Shown here piece after piece: positions 31,001 to 40,305 of a stretch of 64,000 nucleotides of DNA. Position numbers and translations under genes: made by a program. This DNA is from a bacterium (GTDB taxonomy: Bacteria > Bacteroidota > Ignavibacteria > Kapaibacteriales > UBA2268). The first letter of the stretch is position 1. Every line of letters starts with the position of its first letter. The notes below the pieces were generated by a model, which was not told where the DNA came from, did no database searches, and saw only the letters and a program-made list of their open reading frames with translations. The DNA lies in assembly GCA_030431515.1 (NCBI GenBank), contig JAUIIX010000002.1:1-64000 (forward strand), read 5' to 3'.

Positions 31001-33347
31001 TAATTGATTTACCAACTACGTTATCTCTAAAAGATGCTCTTCTAATTAAAATGTGTTTGTGCCATTCTTGAAGACCATTCCCTTCAGGAATATCTAAATG
31101 TAAAGCACCACCAGAATAACCAGCTTCGTTTTCCCAGAATCTAACTGCAAATTTTCCACCATAACCTAATAATTGGTTATTTTCAACTCCACCTGCACCA
31201 TAAATTCTTGCATTTCTTTTTCCAAATATAGCTCCACCATGAGTTAAAGCTGTATTGTTTTGGAATAAAATGTTATAACCTAAATCTCTTTGAGAGATTA
31301 AATTATCATTACCACCAATAATTGGAGACATTGTTCTATCAGAATTACCATCTACATAGATTGCACCACCATTACCAGCTTTATTTTGAGAAAATTCAGT
31401 TGAATTACTAAAGTTCTCTCTATTTGGCCCACCTCTTACTTGAAGTCTTCCAAAAGTATTCTTAGAGAATATCGCTCCACCTTGTGCATACTCACCTGGA
31501 GAGAATCCAGAGTTGTAGTCAACAAAATAAGGAGAGAAAGCTTCATTTGAATTAAAGTGACCAGCTACGATTAAAGAAGTGTAATCACCAACGTAAATTG
31601 CACCACCTTTAGAACCAACTGATTGACCAGAATTTTGTCTGTTTTCTACTCTATTATTAATAGCACTAAATGAATCATCTCCTAAAGAAATTCTTTCAGC
31701 TGCTTGATACGTTCCATCACCATCAGCATCAACATATATTGCATTGTTAATACCAAAACCAACTTCTATTCTTCTATTTTCGTCAAATTCACGACCAGCA
31801 ATATAAATTGCACCACCAAATGCATTGTTACCATAACCAGAACCGTAAGGATAAGATGCTATATCTAAATCAGTAATTACTGTTTGATTACCGATTTTAA
31901 TCTGACCAACATCTGCTAAAACTACTTCATTATTTTCAAATGTATTATTTCTAACACGCCCTAAATAAATAGCTATTCTTGCATCGTCCCAAGCCATTCT
32001 ATCTCTATCATTTAATGGTTCAGGATAATCAGTTCCATTTTCATCAATTCTATCGATAGCTGGAATACCACCTAAAGGACCATTAGGAGGTACAAAACCA
32101 CCTGGATTATAAGTATTGATATCTGAATTTGAACCATCAGGGTTTGTTACATTAGGGTTTTTAGTAAATGGATAAATACCATTTGGAGTTTTTATTGGAA
32201 CTACCAAACTATTTTTTAAAGCGTTTAAAGTTGCAATATCAGATCTTGCAGGTAATCCAGCAGGAGCTTGTAAGAATTGGATTGCTCCACCTTTAAATCT
32301 AGCTCTGTTATTTGCAAATTTAGAATTTAAAATCCAAGTTCTAGTAGAGAAAGTAGTTATTACCCCTCCAGAACCATTAGTTAATTTTCTAAATTCATTA
32401 TTTACATTATCCCAATTTGGAGCAGAAGCTGCCCAAGCATAGTTAGCACCATTTTCTGAATAATATGGAGCTCTATCAACTAAAGTATCTTTTTTAAATC
32501 CTTCAAACTCACAATTTCTAAAGAAAGCTGCTCTAGCACCAGGAAGAACAACAATGTGTCCCCACTCTTGCGAAAAGTTATTTACTGGCTGACCAATAAA
32601 TTTAATTTTGCTTTTTACAATACTTGGAGTCTTGTTACCAATTCTCTTATAAGGGAATTGTTTTAAGTTTGGATCTGAATTTGGATTCAAATTCATTCTA
32701 GATGTGATAAACATTAATGCTTGTTCGTAAGTCACCACGATATCTTTACCTGCAACTAATCCTATTGGATTACCTGCAGCATCAACATCTAAATCTCTCA
32801 TTTTTCTTGCTGTTGTATCTAAAACTACATTGAAGATAAAATTTCTTTTAGCTTCATTAATAGTTAATTCAGGAGTAGTACCTGTGAAATCAACAGTAGA
32901 AATAGTTCCACTTGTGTTGTTCCCATTATTTCCATGTAAGAAATAAGCAAGATCACTATATCCAGCATAAGAAGGCAAAGTATTACCTGCTCTTAATGGA
33001 TTAGCCGAACCTGTAGGAGCAATTGGATTCAAATTTGAACCACTTAATAACTGGGGATTAGCTGTATATGTTGCTTCAGCAAAACCATCAGCTATTATTC
33101 TACCACCAACCGAGTCAATTAAACGACCTGATGGCATGAACATCACAGTTGTACCTGGCTCTATAATTAGAGCACCCGCTACAACATAAGACTTATTAAT
33201 CTCGTAAATTGTGTCCTTTACGAAGACTCTGACATCTCCTGGGGCTAATTTACCTGAGACTTGCACTCTTGGCTGACCTAACATCACGCTCGTTGAGAGC
33301 AATGTCAGTACCGCCATAAAGATGCATGAACGAAATAATCGTTTCAT
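25092..33347 (-). CDS. giant multidomain T9SS cargo: Pmp-type beta-helix, Ycf48-like propeller, Ig/cadherin-like and CTD regions
   Basis: Repeated GGAIY coils; seven AVGxxGxixKTxDGGxTW-like repeats; VSPNPVSEDSKITF...VNIVK CTD. Start moved from 33401 to the ATG at 33347, preceded by GGAGG (minus strand) and followed by a signal peptide. Confidence 0.9.
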   Translation of the reverse strand: MKRLFRSCIFMAVLTLLSTSVMLGQPRVQVSGKLAPGDVRVFVKDTIYEINKSYVVAGALIIEPGTTVMFMPSGRLIDSVGGRIIADGFAEATYTANPQLLSGSNLNPIAPTGSANPLRAGNTLPSYAGYSDLAYFLHGNNGNNTSGTISTVDFTGTTPELTINEAKRNFIFNVVLDTTARKMRDLDVDAAGNPIGLVAGKDIVVTYEQALMFITSRMNLNPNSDPNLKQFPYKRIGNKTPSIVKSKIKFIGQPVNNFSQEWGHIVVLPGARAAFFRNCEFEGFKKDTLVDRAPYYSENGANYAWAASAPNWDNVNNEFRKLTNGSGGVITTFSTRTWILNSKFANNRARFKGGAIQFLQAPAGLPARSDIATLNALKNSLVVPIKTPNGIYPFTKNPNVTNPDGSNSDINTYNPGGFVPPNGPLGGIPAIDRIDENGTDYPEPLNDRDRMAWDDARIAIYLGRVRNNTFENNEVVLADVGQIKIGNQTVITDLDIASYPYGSGYGNNAFGGAIYIAGREFDENRRIEVGFGINNAIYVDADGDGTYQAAERISLGDDSFSAINNRVENRQNSGQSVGSKGGAIYVGDYTSLIVAGHFNSNEAFSPYFVDYNSGFSPGEYAQGGAIFSKNTFGRLQVRGGPNRENFSNSTEFSQNKAGNGGAIYVDGNSDRTMSPIIGGNDNLISQRDLGYNILFQNNTALTHGGAIFGKRNARIYGAGGVENNQLLGYGGKFAVRFWENEAGYSGGALHLDIPEGNGLQEWHKHILIRRASFRDNVVGKSITGKTRLDIRGGGAIYAKIANLNVVQATEFIGNTVYNGNGAAIAQISPTVSIGAGVSSNKMFVTDLDTVSYDANGVGQMYTSNNDVFTWNSAATYPADTRMLTRFIENEIILDQDVIDTEMGRGTTQQEGGTSKTTNLLSAIDMFNDEWGFAVGALGTIVKIDENGTKWTTLNSGTQRRINDIDIINDNLAIAVGDAGEILKTTNGGATWVLKANAYTRNINAVQFLGVNTGYAVGEDGGFLTTIDGGETWNVSTIQAGVELRDVSFVSSLVGYAVGDNATILKTIDGGATWNFQTSTINQNLNSVAFSSATRGYTVGNSGVFAWTNDGGANWNEASPRFTPNNLNKVIVATQNVIYAVGNGATIYKSDDQGVSWSDLTSTATNNNNLYGAAFRNADLGYVVGDDGFVEFTTNGDDLTEAKPADLGKIDVVRRHKGTNLAENGVGLGGALYILDDVTKGNVGRQDSVQFNRVRIQNNTSFTGAGIYSDNYDLKLVFNRSLVTGNVANSGIGASQNLITGPIQRDGNGDIEHNFASSDLAGAVLYGEVQGPLPSRIFSEAANSMYDNNARFLIRLPDAPDTKGVLAGSTGLGFGGTDTLRGNYWGKTEANINIDLENLIVNNQQYNFPNASRETFFVAGDGNTWLRFRNSWQTGDDAREQGPFESYERYNYESIPLRNGVDENTSGTMSIPENLLFSGLIYDIFDKGTDIKSADYSKRRMSPIEDFAVGVPPMLVTFDNALPSDNKVVKRWVRDPFCAEDTRYEFFDVLQQEYARNSNGGFYHPIGQPIYLEAEADYNGLIERSNHDPLVKNETVFFVINETTSDFIRINLEQVSEDAPNRELFRGRVELVPDSSNRLGNTLIRRSAEGLENYGSNLGGVTSLLDNLYRDAYKEDGATLPGRKYSNVKAQFGGVGTNIFSNRPDLPTENAGRATFFAGERYRALPVRVNDTVRVVSRTVLWAEGINAAYDKGAEFVITSGVEKPQWTGDIVRLQTEPVIEIRPNMDDIKNANGDMDTLVIEELFNTVWVSEDRYYPVQNGTYSNLTGYANGTDSILAITAVDSNSYYDPRAIFDMTKDKYTYLDYSWATPSGSGVRNWLMVDSIYASESAAVKDGAVGHYVFKGKPINPYVVPGGETVTVTAKSYPPNFRTLDSLKKTYGWTNDNDTLAKLIELYADYYHAESYDELNARYLQQDTIDFAGSKNPAFTNTYAFKIFVTDSVPRFLDWGASSETLTRDYKDGSVKDTIVVYDGSVAACDPIDINGQPYLVANLTDKLRFQVDINTDDELEDAWAQKVHNWDFKYGRTSYGFINQVITGDGDVIVIDTTYYTNPDNGKIDTVLTHTRPSWMSNEYMYLYGKDGDDVNDKDLLEQDLTTYGKLNIRIPRTDALSLLKGLPQGGQDSYNRYINTDTSFTIIANDGHGGKLAMTYNVKVNVAPEIITTTLLPAKEDVEYNKELIDTLKSIRIIDRNFDDEHTFELIKAGDYPNGIPKDNCFPEAGNWELGTDYFAETPEWLFINEQSGMLYGIPRVKDAPKAAAKVSVLVKDPNGLTAVKTFDLRVDSTNHTPMLTATPSVDCWDMGLEYSDTLIVTDIDLEREEVGFEETLTFEVLEPANGVTVSPETYTGTTSKEQKIVVKSTNLNIPRDADGKATVKIRVTDKAGNEHVITYRIKISDETNFTCELRIQNSIGAFNVLEWGAASDNGPTTGDGKDGDLTIGNLDDNFCEYELPPLPVSDVFDARWTMPERNGLERTIYPAGQQFPVASFIYKAEIQPGGENGNTSPMYPLTVTWDKTCVPAIDDKDGNPDGTSWYLRDGFSNGQFFDIDMRTGKGWDNSDYTGLETVNVDGDIVTLTITNSTINSLIIFSDIYTSVETNTGLSTAINSVSPNPVSEDSKITFTVDQTANVEMVVVDMLGNTVATLVNNTYKVGTHTVNWNATTDTGLQLTNGAYRVRMVVNGQTSNYPVNIVK

Positions 33348-33422
33348 AAAAACCTCCGAAATACAATATTTAGTTAAAAAATTATTTTTTTTCATTTTCA
33401 TTTTATAGTTTATTCACTTTGA

Positions 33423-34148
33423 TTATCCATCAATTTTCGTGCCAACACGCTCTAAGCCCGCACTTGACAAGCCACCGAACTCTGAGTAAGCATTTTCAGA
33501 ATTCATCCTAATTACTTTCTCATACATTGATTTAGCTTTCGAAGCATCTCCTGCTTTTTCGGCTGTTAATCCTGAAAAATATAAATATTTAGATTTCATT
33601 TCTAATTGCTCTACCAAATTAGATGCTGCTTCATAGTTTCCAGAAGCTTCTTTAAATTGACCAACTTCTTCTTGACAAGCCGCTAAACCATTATAAGCAC
33701 CAACTTTAACTTCATTTGATTCATTCGATGTTGCTTTCTCAAAATAGCTTTTTGCTTCATCAAATTTACCTTGCATCAACAATGCTTTACCAGCATAAAA
33801 TGATGCTACTGCCCCTACATCAGAACCAGCATAAGTACTTGCTATATCTTTAAATCCAATCAATGGTTTATTGTCTATTATGATATTAACATCACCGTTT
33901 AATGCTTTTTCAAAATCTCCTTGAGCCATAAGGGGAACAACCCTTGCCAGATACTTACTTGCTTCAGCATTTTCTGCATCTGCTTGCTCATTCATATAAT
34001 TGTATGAAAATACTGCAATTGCGACTACAACCAAAACTACGACAACTATAGTCCCGTATTTTTTTATCTGCGAAATCGCATCATCTTCTTCATAAACTTC
34101 AATTATTTCTTCTTCAATTTCTTCGTTAAATTCTTGTTCTTTACTCAT
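33423..34148 (-). CDS. membrane-anchored TPR protein (YfgM-like)
   Basis: Single N-terminal TM after an acidic cytoplasmic head; TPR-like repeats ASFYAGKALLMQGKFDEAKSYFEKA. Confidence 0.75.
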   Translation of the reverse strand: MSKEQEFNEEIEEEIIEVYEEDDAISQIKKYGTIVVVVLVVVAIAVFSYNYMNEQADAENAEASKYLARVVPLMAQGDFEKALNGDVNIIIDNKPLIGFKDIASTYAGSDVGAVASFYAGKALLMQGKFDEAKSYFEKATSNESNEVKVGAYNGLAACQEEVGQFKEASGNYEAASNLVEQLEMKSKYLYFSGLTAEKAGDASKAKSMYEKVIRMNSENAYSEFGGLSSAGLERVGTKIDG

Positions 34149-34342
34149 AAATATAGACTTACATAAATATTAAATTCTACAAATTCCAAAAATGTTTTTT
34201 CTTTTGGACTATAATCTAAGTTACAAATATACGGCACTATTTTCTAATTACAAACCAAAAAATGTTTTTATACTTCTATTTTTCTGATTTTGTTGTTCAA
34301 ATTGAAATGTTAATAAAAAAGTGTCAAGCATACTTCACACAT

Positions 34343-35608
34343 TTACACTTTTTGTGGAATTCTTTTTAACACTATTCCTAAAATGAGGAGGTAAATCGAA
34401 TTAATATGTCTATATTCATATTGAATACCTGACACAATTATTAATTTATGGATAAAAAATGCAAGCACTATCAAGCTTATATAATCCCATTTTTGACGAT
34501 ATAATGTATATAAAAATAGAATTAATATTGTTGCCCAAATTAGACGATATAAAACTAAAATTAATTTTTCAAATATTATAGGATATTTTGACTGCATACT
34601 TTGTTTCATTATCACATCAAACTTAGCAGCACCATTTGCTTTATTTATACTATTATCTATTCTTATTCTATCAGTTTTTGGAATAAATATACTTCCATAT
34701 TCACCTGTATAAACACCGCCAATAACAAAATCTAATGAGTTCGATAGCATCTTTTTTAAATACTCAATTGGATTGTTGCTAATATTTTTATAGAACTCAT
34801 CTTTTAATATTTCTTCACCTTTTATGCTGTAAGGGTCTTTTATCCCTTTCTTTTTTACAAATGCAAATGCACTTTCATCTTTAGCTTTAATATTCCAGAT
34901 ATTATCCTCTAACTGACCTAAAGATATATACATAACAGAAGCACCGTTTGAAGAAGTTAACTTAAAATTATCAAATTCAATATAGTTCCTAATGCCCCAT
35001 GGTAATAGCACCATAAAAGTAGTCAAATATAATACACAATGTCGGATAAAACTTACATTAGCCCTTACACTTTTGAAGCTAAATAAGATTATAATTTGTA
35101 ATGGAATAAGCAATAAATATTCTGATCTGAAATTTAAAATCACCCCTAAGACAACACCACTAAATATTATATCTTTTAATGTATTAGATTTTAAAGATTT
35201 TAGTAACAAATCTATATATATAATTATTAAAGAAGCTACAATTGCATCATTCCATTTCACCGTACAAAGTGCTACAAATGGAAGTAAAAGTACAAAGTGG
35301 TATTTTCTAAACTTTAATTCAAATATCTTGTAAAAAGATTGGATAGCAAAGAAACAAAGTATCAATTGAAAAAGCAAAATTGCTGAGTATTGAGCAAATA
35401 TATTACAAATACTCATTAATATGCTATAACCCCACATAGGATAAGAATATGACACACCATTAATGCTATAAGTGGAGTGATTGCTAATAGATTTAGCAAG
35501 TGGGAGGTAATAAAGATTATAAACGTCTTGTTGGGCTATATGACCCATATTTAGAATATAAATGAAAATGATAAAGAAAATCAAATAATATTTATCTTTT
35601 GAGTTCAT
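34343..35608 (-). CDS. polytopic membrane protein, possibly GT-C/PMT-type glycosyltransferase
   Basis: Many TM helices, no diagnostic motif; start moved to the internal ATG at 35608. Confidence 0.6.
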   Translation of the reverse strand: MNSKDKYYLIFFIIFIYILNMGHIAQQDVYNLYYLPLAKSISNHSTYSINGVSYSYPMWGYSILMSICNIFAQYSAILLFQLILCFFAIQSFYKIFELKFRKYHFVLLLPFVALCTVKWNDAIVASLIIIYIDLLLKSLKSNTLKDIIFSGVVLGVILNFRSEYLLLIPLQIIILFSFKSVRANVSFIRHCVLYLTTFMVLLPWGIRNYIEFDNFKLTSSNGASVMYISLGQLEDNIWNIKAKDESAFAFVKKKGIKDPYSIKGEEILKDEFYKNISNNPIEYLKKMLSNSLDFVIGGVYTGEYGSIFIPKTDRIRIDNSINKANGAAKFDVIMKQSMQSKYPIIFEKLILVLYRLIWATILILFLYTLYRQKWDYISLIVLAFFIHKLIIVSGIQYEYRHINSIYLLILGIVLKRIPQKV

Positions 35609-35633
35609 TTTACTATCAAATATATCTTTTGGA

Positions 35634-35660
35634 TAAAAAAAGGGGTGATAAAGCACCCCT
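35634..35660 (-). terminator. rho-independent terminator after rny
   Basis: AGGGGTG-CTTTAT-CACCCCT followed by TTTTTTT on the minus strand. Confidence 0.9.
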
Positions 35661-35686
35661 ATTCTATTTTTAAATTAATTGGCTAA

Positions 35687-37246
35687 TTACTTAGCAACTC
35701 CAACACTTCTTTTCTCTCTGACAACTGTTACTCTAATTTGCCCCGGATATTCCATTTCTTCTTCTATCCTCTTAGCAATATCAGTAGCCATATCATCAGC
35801 AGCTTGGTCATTCACTATTTCTGGTTCAACAATTACTCTTATTTCTCTACCAGCTTGAATACAGAATGTTTTCTCAACACCTTTATATGAGTTAGCAATC
35901 TCTTCCAGATTTTCTAATCTCTTAACATAATTTTCTAATGATTCTCTTCTTGCACCAGGTCTAGCTCCACTAATCGAATCGGCAGACTGAACAATAACTG
36001 CTATCGCAGTTTCCATTTCAATATCTTCGTGGTGAGCTCCAATTGCATTAACAATTACTGGATGTTCGCCATACTTTTTAGCTATTTCCATTCCAAGTAA
36101 TGCGTGAGGACCTTCCAATTCTTTATTTGCTACTTTACCAATATCATGAAGAAGAGCAGCACGTTTTGCGAATTTTATATTTAATCCTAATTGACCAGCC
36201 ATAATACCCGCAAGGTGAGCAACCTCTACTGAGTGCTTCAATAAGTTTTGACCGTAAGAAGTACGATATTTCATTCTACCAATATAAGCCATTAATTCAG
36301 GTCTTACATTATGAATATCTAATTCAAGAGTAACCTCTTCACCTACTCTTACCATATCATCTTCAAGTTCTTTAGTAACCTTAGTCACAATTTCTTCAAT
36401 TCTTGTAGGGTGGATTCTACCATCAACCATCAAGTACTCAAGTGATTTTTTAGCTACTTCACGTCTAAATGGATCAAAACCAGAAATAATAACTGCTTCA
36501 GGAGTGTCATCAATAATTAAGTCAATACCAGTAGCAGACTCAAATGCTCTAATATTTCTACCTTCCTTACCAATTATTCTACCTTTCATCTCGTCCGACT
36601 CTAAATCAACCACAGATACAGTAGATTCCATAGCGTGGTCAGAAGCTGTTCTCTGAATAGATGCAACAATAATATTTTGTGCTTCTCTGAGAGCTTTTTC
36701 TTTTGCTTCTTGCTTTATTTTATTAATTCGATTAGCCGCTTCTTTTTTAGCATCGTTTTCTAGTTCAATAACTAATCTATTTTTAGCTTCCTCGCGAGTA
36801 ATACCAGCAATTTCTTCTAATTTTTTAGTCAAGCTGTCAACTAATTCTTGAGCTTTAATTTCATTTTCTTTAGCTTCTTCATTCTTTTTAGCTAGGTCAA
36901 TCTCAAAATTATGAAGTTGTTTTTCTTTATTTAGAATAGTCTGAAGTTTTTTCTCGATACCATCTTCACGAGCTTTGACTTCTTTTTCCTGAACATCAAT
37001 TCTTGCTTTTCTCGAATTAGTATCAGACTCAAATTCTTGTTTTTTCTGATGCCATTCGTCTTTTACTTCTCTAAGTTTTTCTTTTTTAACATTTTCACCT
37101 TCTTTCTCAGCATCTACTATAATACTTTTTGCTTTTAATTCAGCTTCTAGTATTTTAGTACTAACTACTTTTTTACCGATAAAAAACGCTATTGCAAAAC
37201 CAGATAAAGCTACGACAATGGCAACTATTAGCGAATAGTCTTCCAT
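35687..37246 (-). CDS. rny: ribonuclease Y
   Basis: N-terminal TM + coiled coil, KH domain [29 protein letters not shown] domain [21 protein letters not shown]. Confidence 0.97.
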   Translation of the reverse strand: MEDYSLIVAIVVALSGFAIAFFIGKKVVSTKILEAELKAKSIIVDAEKEGENVKKEKLREVKDEWHQKKQEFESDTNSRKARIDVQEKEVKAREDGIEKKLQTILNKEKQLHNFEIDLAKKNEEAKENEIKAQELVDSLTKKLEEIAGITREEAKNRLVIELENDAKKEAANRINKIKQEAKEKALREAQNIIVASIQRTASDHAMESTVSVVDLESDEMKGRIIGKEGRNIRAFESATGIDLIIDDTPEAVIISGFDPFRREVAKKSLEYLMVDGRIHPTRIEEIVTKVTKELEDDMVRVGEEVTLELDIHNVRPELMAYIGRMKYRTSYGQNLLKHSVEVAHLAGIMAGQLGLNIKFAKRAALLHDIGKVANKELEGPHALLGMEIAKKYGEHPVIVNAIGAHHEDIEMETAIAVIVQSADSISGARPGARRESLENYVKRLENLEEIANSYKGVEKTFCIQAGREIRVIVEPEIVNDQAADDMATDIAKRIEEEMEYPGQIRVTVVREKRSVGVAK

Positions 37247-37274
37247 TATTTCCTTAACATATTTAATTTAAAAA

Positions 37275-37530
37275 TAAAAAAGCCACAATCTGCCGTTCAA
37301 ATGGAAATGAAGAATCCTCATTTCACCACAGTGGGTTCAGTCCATATTATATCTATAATCCTCCGGCTCATCAAACTATGTATTAGAAGTTTATTTCACC
37401 CCCTAAAAGTGACAGAATGATAGCAATCATTTAAGATCTTGAGGCCCGCTATTAATAATACGAGAGCATGTCCCATAATTTAAAGTAACGATTCTTTTTT
37501 TTCGATGTGACGACGACAGAAAGCAGCTCT
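37275..37530 (-). ncRNA. candidate structured RNA, 6S RNA-like, between zapA and rny
   Basis: ~255 nt with a long closing stem AGCUGCUUUCUGUCGU / ACGGCAGAUUGUGGCU (16 positions, two U-U mismatches) running into a U-run; internal hairpin GAAAUGA-GGAUUCU-UCAUUUC near the 3' arm; no ORF; zapA synteny. Confidence 0.55.
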
Positions 37531-37560
37531 ATAAAATCTACTTTTCTTATTTAATAAGAA

Positions 37561-37833
37561 CTAATTTAAAATAGAACTCAATTTTGTGTTCATTTCCGAT
37601 AACTGTGCTTCTAATAAACTAATTTCTTTTTGTAAGGAAGAAACTTCATTTATTTTTGACTCAGCTATGTTCAATGCTGTTAGGACAGGTAATGCATCAA
37701 TAGTAATTTTCGATGAGGAATCCTGCAATAATTTTAAATGTCTGTTTACTTCTTCTGCAGACTTTTCAATTAACTCCTTATCACCATATAAATTATATTC
37801 TTTATTTCCTATTCTAACTTTAACTGAATTCAT
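37561..37833 (-). CDS. zapA: cell division protein ZapA
   Basis: VKVRIGNKEYNLYGDKELIEKSAEEVNRHL...DALPVLTALNIAESK typical ZapA head and coiled-coil tail. Confidence 0.88.
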   Translation of the reverse strand: MNSVKVRIGNKEYNLYGDKELIEKSAEEVNRHLKLLQDSSSKITIDALPVLTALNIAESKINEVSSLQKEISLLEAQLSEMNTKLSSILN

Positions 37834-37897
37834 ATTTTTTCAATGTCACATTTTAGTAATAATACTTTTCCAAAAAACAAATTTAAACAAGAATTAT

Positions 37898-39262
37898 CTA
37901 TACTGCAAATTTTTCTAACTTTTCGACCAAAATATCAATATCTTTGATCATTTTATCCTTTTGCATTAAAAGTTTATTTTTCTCTTTACTTTCTACTTTT
38001 TTCTGTAAACTAATTATATCTTCCAAACGCTTTGAAGCCATATTCTCTAAATTCATTAAATTATTTTTAAGAGAAGTTATTTCAGTTTCCTTGCTTTCTA
38101 CTTTTTCCTCTAAATCTAATATTTTTGACTCCAAATTCTCAATTTTTTCATTATTAGCTTCTTTGCTATCATTATCAAATAACTTCTGCTGCCCTCTTAA
38201 CTCTTCAATTAATCTATCTCTTTCAGTCATTTGCTTATTAATTTCAGCTAAAATGCTCTCAGCTTTTTTCAGATTATCTTTGTAATATTCTTTTTCTTCA
38301 TTCAATTCAATCAATTTTTTACTTTCTTCTATATCAGAATTATCATTGTTCTTAGTTAGTTCGGCTATTTCCTTTTTAACAAGTTCAATATCTTTATCTT
38401 TTTGAATCAAATCATTTTTAACTTTACTATTTTCTTCTTTTAACTCAGCTATTTCCTTTTCTTTATTCTCATTAAGTCTTTTATAAACACTTAACTCATT
38501 AATTTTATTCTCTAATACAGCATTCTCAGTATTTAATTTTTCTAAACGTGAATTGAGCAATTCATAATTGTTCTTAGATTGTTCAATTTTTCGATTATTT
38601 TCAAATTTTTCTTCATTAAACAGCAACAATCTTTGATTAAATTCTTCAATAGTAAATGATTGTTCTTTAATTTCATCTTCATACTGACTAATCTTAGCAA
38701 GGAGTTCATTATTTCTATTCTTTAATTCTTCTAACTCAGCATTTTTCGAGTTAATTAATTCATTAGATTTAGGATTGTCAGAATTATTTAATTTATATAT
38801 TTCACTATCTTTAGAAGCCAACTCTTCTCTTAATTCATTTACTTCAGATGCTTTAGTATTTAATTCCTTATTTTTACGAGCAATTTCAAGTTTAGTGTAT
38901 TCAATATCTTTTTCAATTTTTTGTAGTTCATTCAGTTTTTTTAAAATATTATCTTTTTCAAGTATAGTTTTATTTAACTCAACTCTTAAATTAGATAAAT
39001 CATTAAAAACATTTTCACTATCTTTTACTTTTTCATTACTTAAACTTAACTCTTCAATTAATTTTTGATTTTCACTATTGATTCTTTCATTTTCATCAAC
39101 AAGAAAACTGATTAATTCAGAAGCATTAGCTTTTTCTAAATTAATGTTATTGTATTTTTCAGCATATAAATTTACTAATTCGCTTTCTTCTTTATGTTGA
39201 GCAATAACAGAATCTACTGTTTCCCACAACTTTTGTACTAAATCTGACCTTTCCTTTTCCAT
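37898..39262 (-). CDS. long coiled-coil protein directly upstream of zapA
   Basis: ~450 aa of almost continuous heptad-like E/K/L/N-rich sequence; start moved to the MEKERSD ATG. Confidence 0.8.
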   Translation of the reverse strand: MEKERSDLVQKLWETVDSVIAQHKEESELVNLYAEKYNNINLEKANASELISFLVDENERINSENQKLIEELSLSNEKVKDSENVFNDLSNLRVELNKTILEKDNILKKLNELQKIEKDIEYTKLEIARKNKELNTKASEVNELREELASKDSEIYKLNNSDNPKSNELINSKNAELEELKNRNNELLAKISQYEDEIKEQSFTIEEFNQRLLLFNEEKFENNRKIEQSKNNYELLNSRLEKLNTENAVLENKINELSVYKRLNENKEKEIAELKEENSKVKNDLIQKDKDIELVKKEIAELTKNNDNSDIEESKKLIELNEEKEYYKDNLKKAESILAEINKQMTERDRLIEELRGQQKLFDNDSKEANNEKIENLESKILDLEEKVESKETEITSLKNNLMNLENMASKRLEDIISLQKKVESKEKNKLLMQKDKMIKDIDILVEKLEKFAV

Positions 39263-39340
39263 AATCAAAATTAATTATTAGTTTTGTTATTATTATATAA
39301 AACAAAAATATAAATTTTTATTTAAAATTAGGAAAAAAAA

Positions 39341-39754
39341 ATGAATGAAAGATTTGAATCGCAAAAAGCACCCGAGCCAGTAGGTGCATATCCACATAGT
39401 AGGAAAGTCGGAAATCTCTTGTTTTTATCAGGTGTTGGACCACGCAAACGAGCATCTAAAGACATACCAGGAGTAACATTAGATGAGAACAGAAATATAA
39501 TTTCTTATGATATAGAAGAGCAATGTAAATCAGTATTTAATAATGTAAAATTGATTTTAGAAGAGTCGGGTTCATCTTGGGATAAATTAGTAGATGTTAC
39601 AGTTTTTTTGACAAACATGAAAGATGATTTTGCAATTTATAACAAAATCTATGCAGAATACTTCAAAGACAATCAACCTTGCAGGACAACTGTAGAGATA
39701 AATTGTCTGCCAACACCGATTGCAATTGAATTAAAATGTATCGCAATTATATAA
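39341..39754 (+). CDS. RidA/YjgF family protein, 2-aminomuconate deaminase-like
   Basis: APEPVGAYPHSRKVGNLLFLSGVGPRKRASKDIPGV...CRTTVEINCLP, RidA fold; the N-terminal signature fits the aminomuconate deaminase branch. Confidence 0.88.
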   Translation: MNERFESQKAPEPVGAYPHSRKVGNLLFLSGVGPRKRASKDIPGVTLDENRNIISYDIEEQCKSVFNNVKLILEESGSSWDKLVDVTVFLTNMKDDFAIYNKIYAEYFKDNQPCRTTVEINCLPTPIAIELKCIAII

Positions 39755-39873
39755 TCAAATAATTTCCAATTATTTTCGTTTATAAAGCGCGTTTATACCT
39801 CTTGTGATTTTAGGATGAAGATTTATTCAGATTCCTAAAGTCACATTTTTTTTGTATCAATTTACTTATGTTT

Positions 39874-39902
39874 GTCATTCTGAGGCGAAGCCGAAGAATC
39901 CA
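39874..39902. repeat. short dispersed repeat GTCATTCTGAGGCGAAGCCGAAGAATCCA
   Basis: Related to 58643-58671 and, inverted, to 216-240 and 44267-44296. Confidence 0.7.
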
Positions 39903-40148
39903 TTTTATTTGCAGGGAACGGTTAGAAAAGCTCGAATCTAAAATTCGCAACCATTATTAAGAATAAATGATATGTTATATACTGCATAAAAGCAAAAAAA
40001 CCGTTCCTAATTTCTCATTAATAAAACCCAGTTCTTACAAAAAACGAAAAATTCACCCTTTTTATTGTAATTTTTTTCATCCGAAGGATAACACAAAAAT
40101 TTCAGCGGAGCTAAATACTGCGAAATTCTCCTAACGAACTAAAATTAC

Positions 40149-40177
40149 AAAACCTTCCGAAGGTTTTGAACCTTCGG
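40149..40177. repeat. overlapping alternative hairpins AAAACCTTCCGAAGGTTTT / CCGAAGGTTTTGAACCTTCGG
   Basis: Two mutually exclusive inverted repeats sharing one arm. Confidence 0.65.
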
Positions 40178-40305
40178 GAGGATAAAAAAAACAAAAATAA
40201 TTCATCCTTTTCCGTGACGTTTTACCAAAAATTGTGTCTATGTATATATAACTTTTGCAAATTCTAAAAACTATTTGTAATTTTAAGAAAAATTAAAGAA
40301 TAATT

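Noticed and set aside
34992-39068. Plus ORFs 34992-35333, 37586-37918, 37944-38285, 38775-39068
   Set aside because: Antisense to membrane protein, zapA and coiled-coil genes; Phe/Leu/Ser-rich mirror translations
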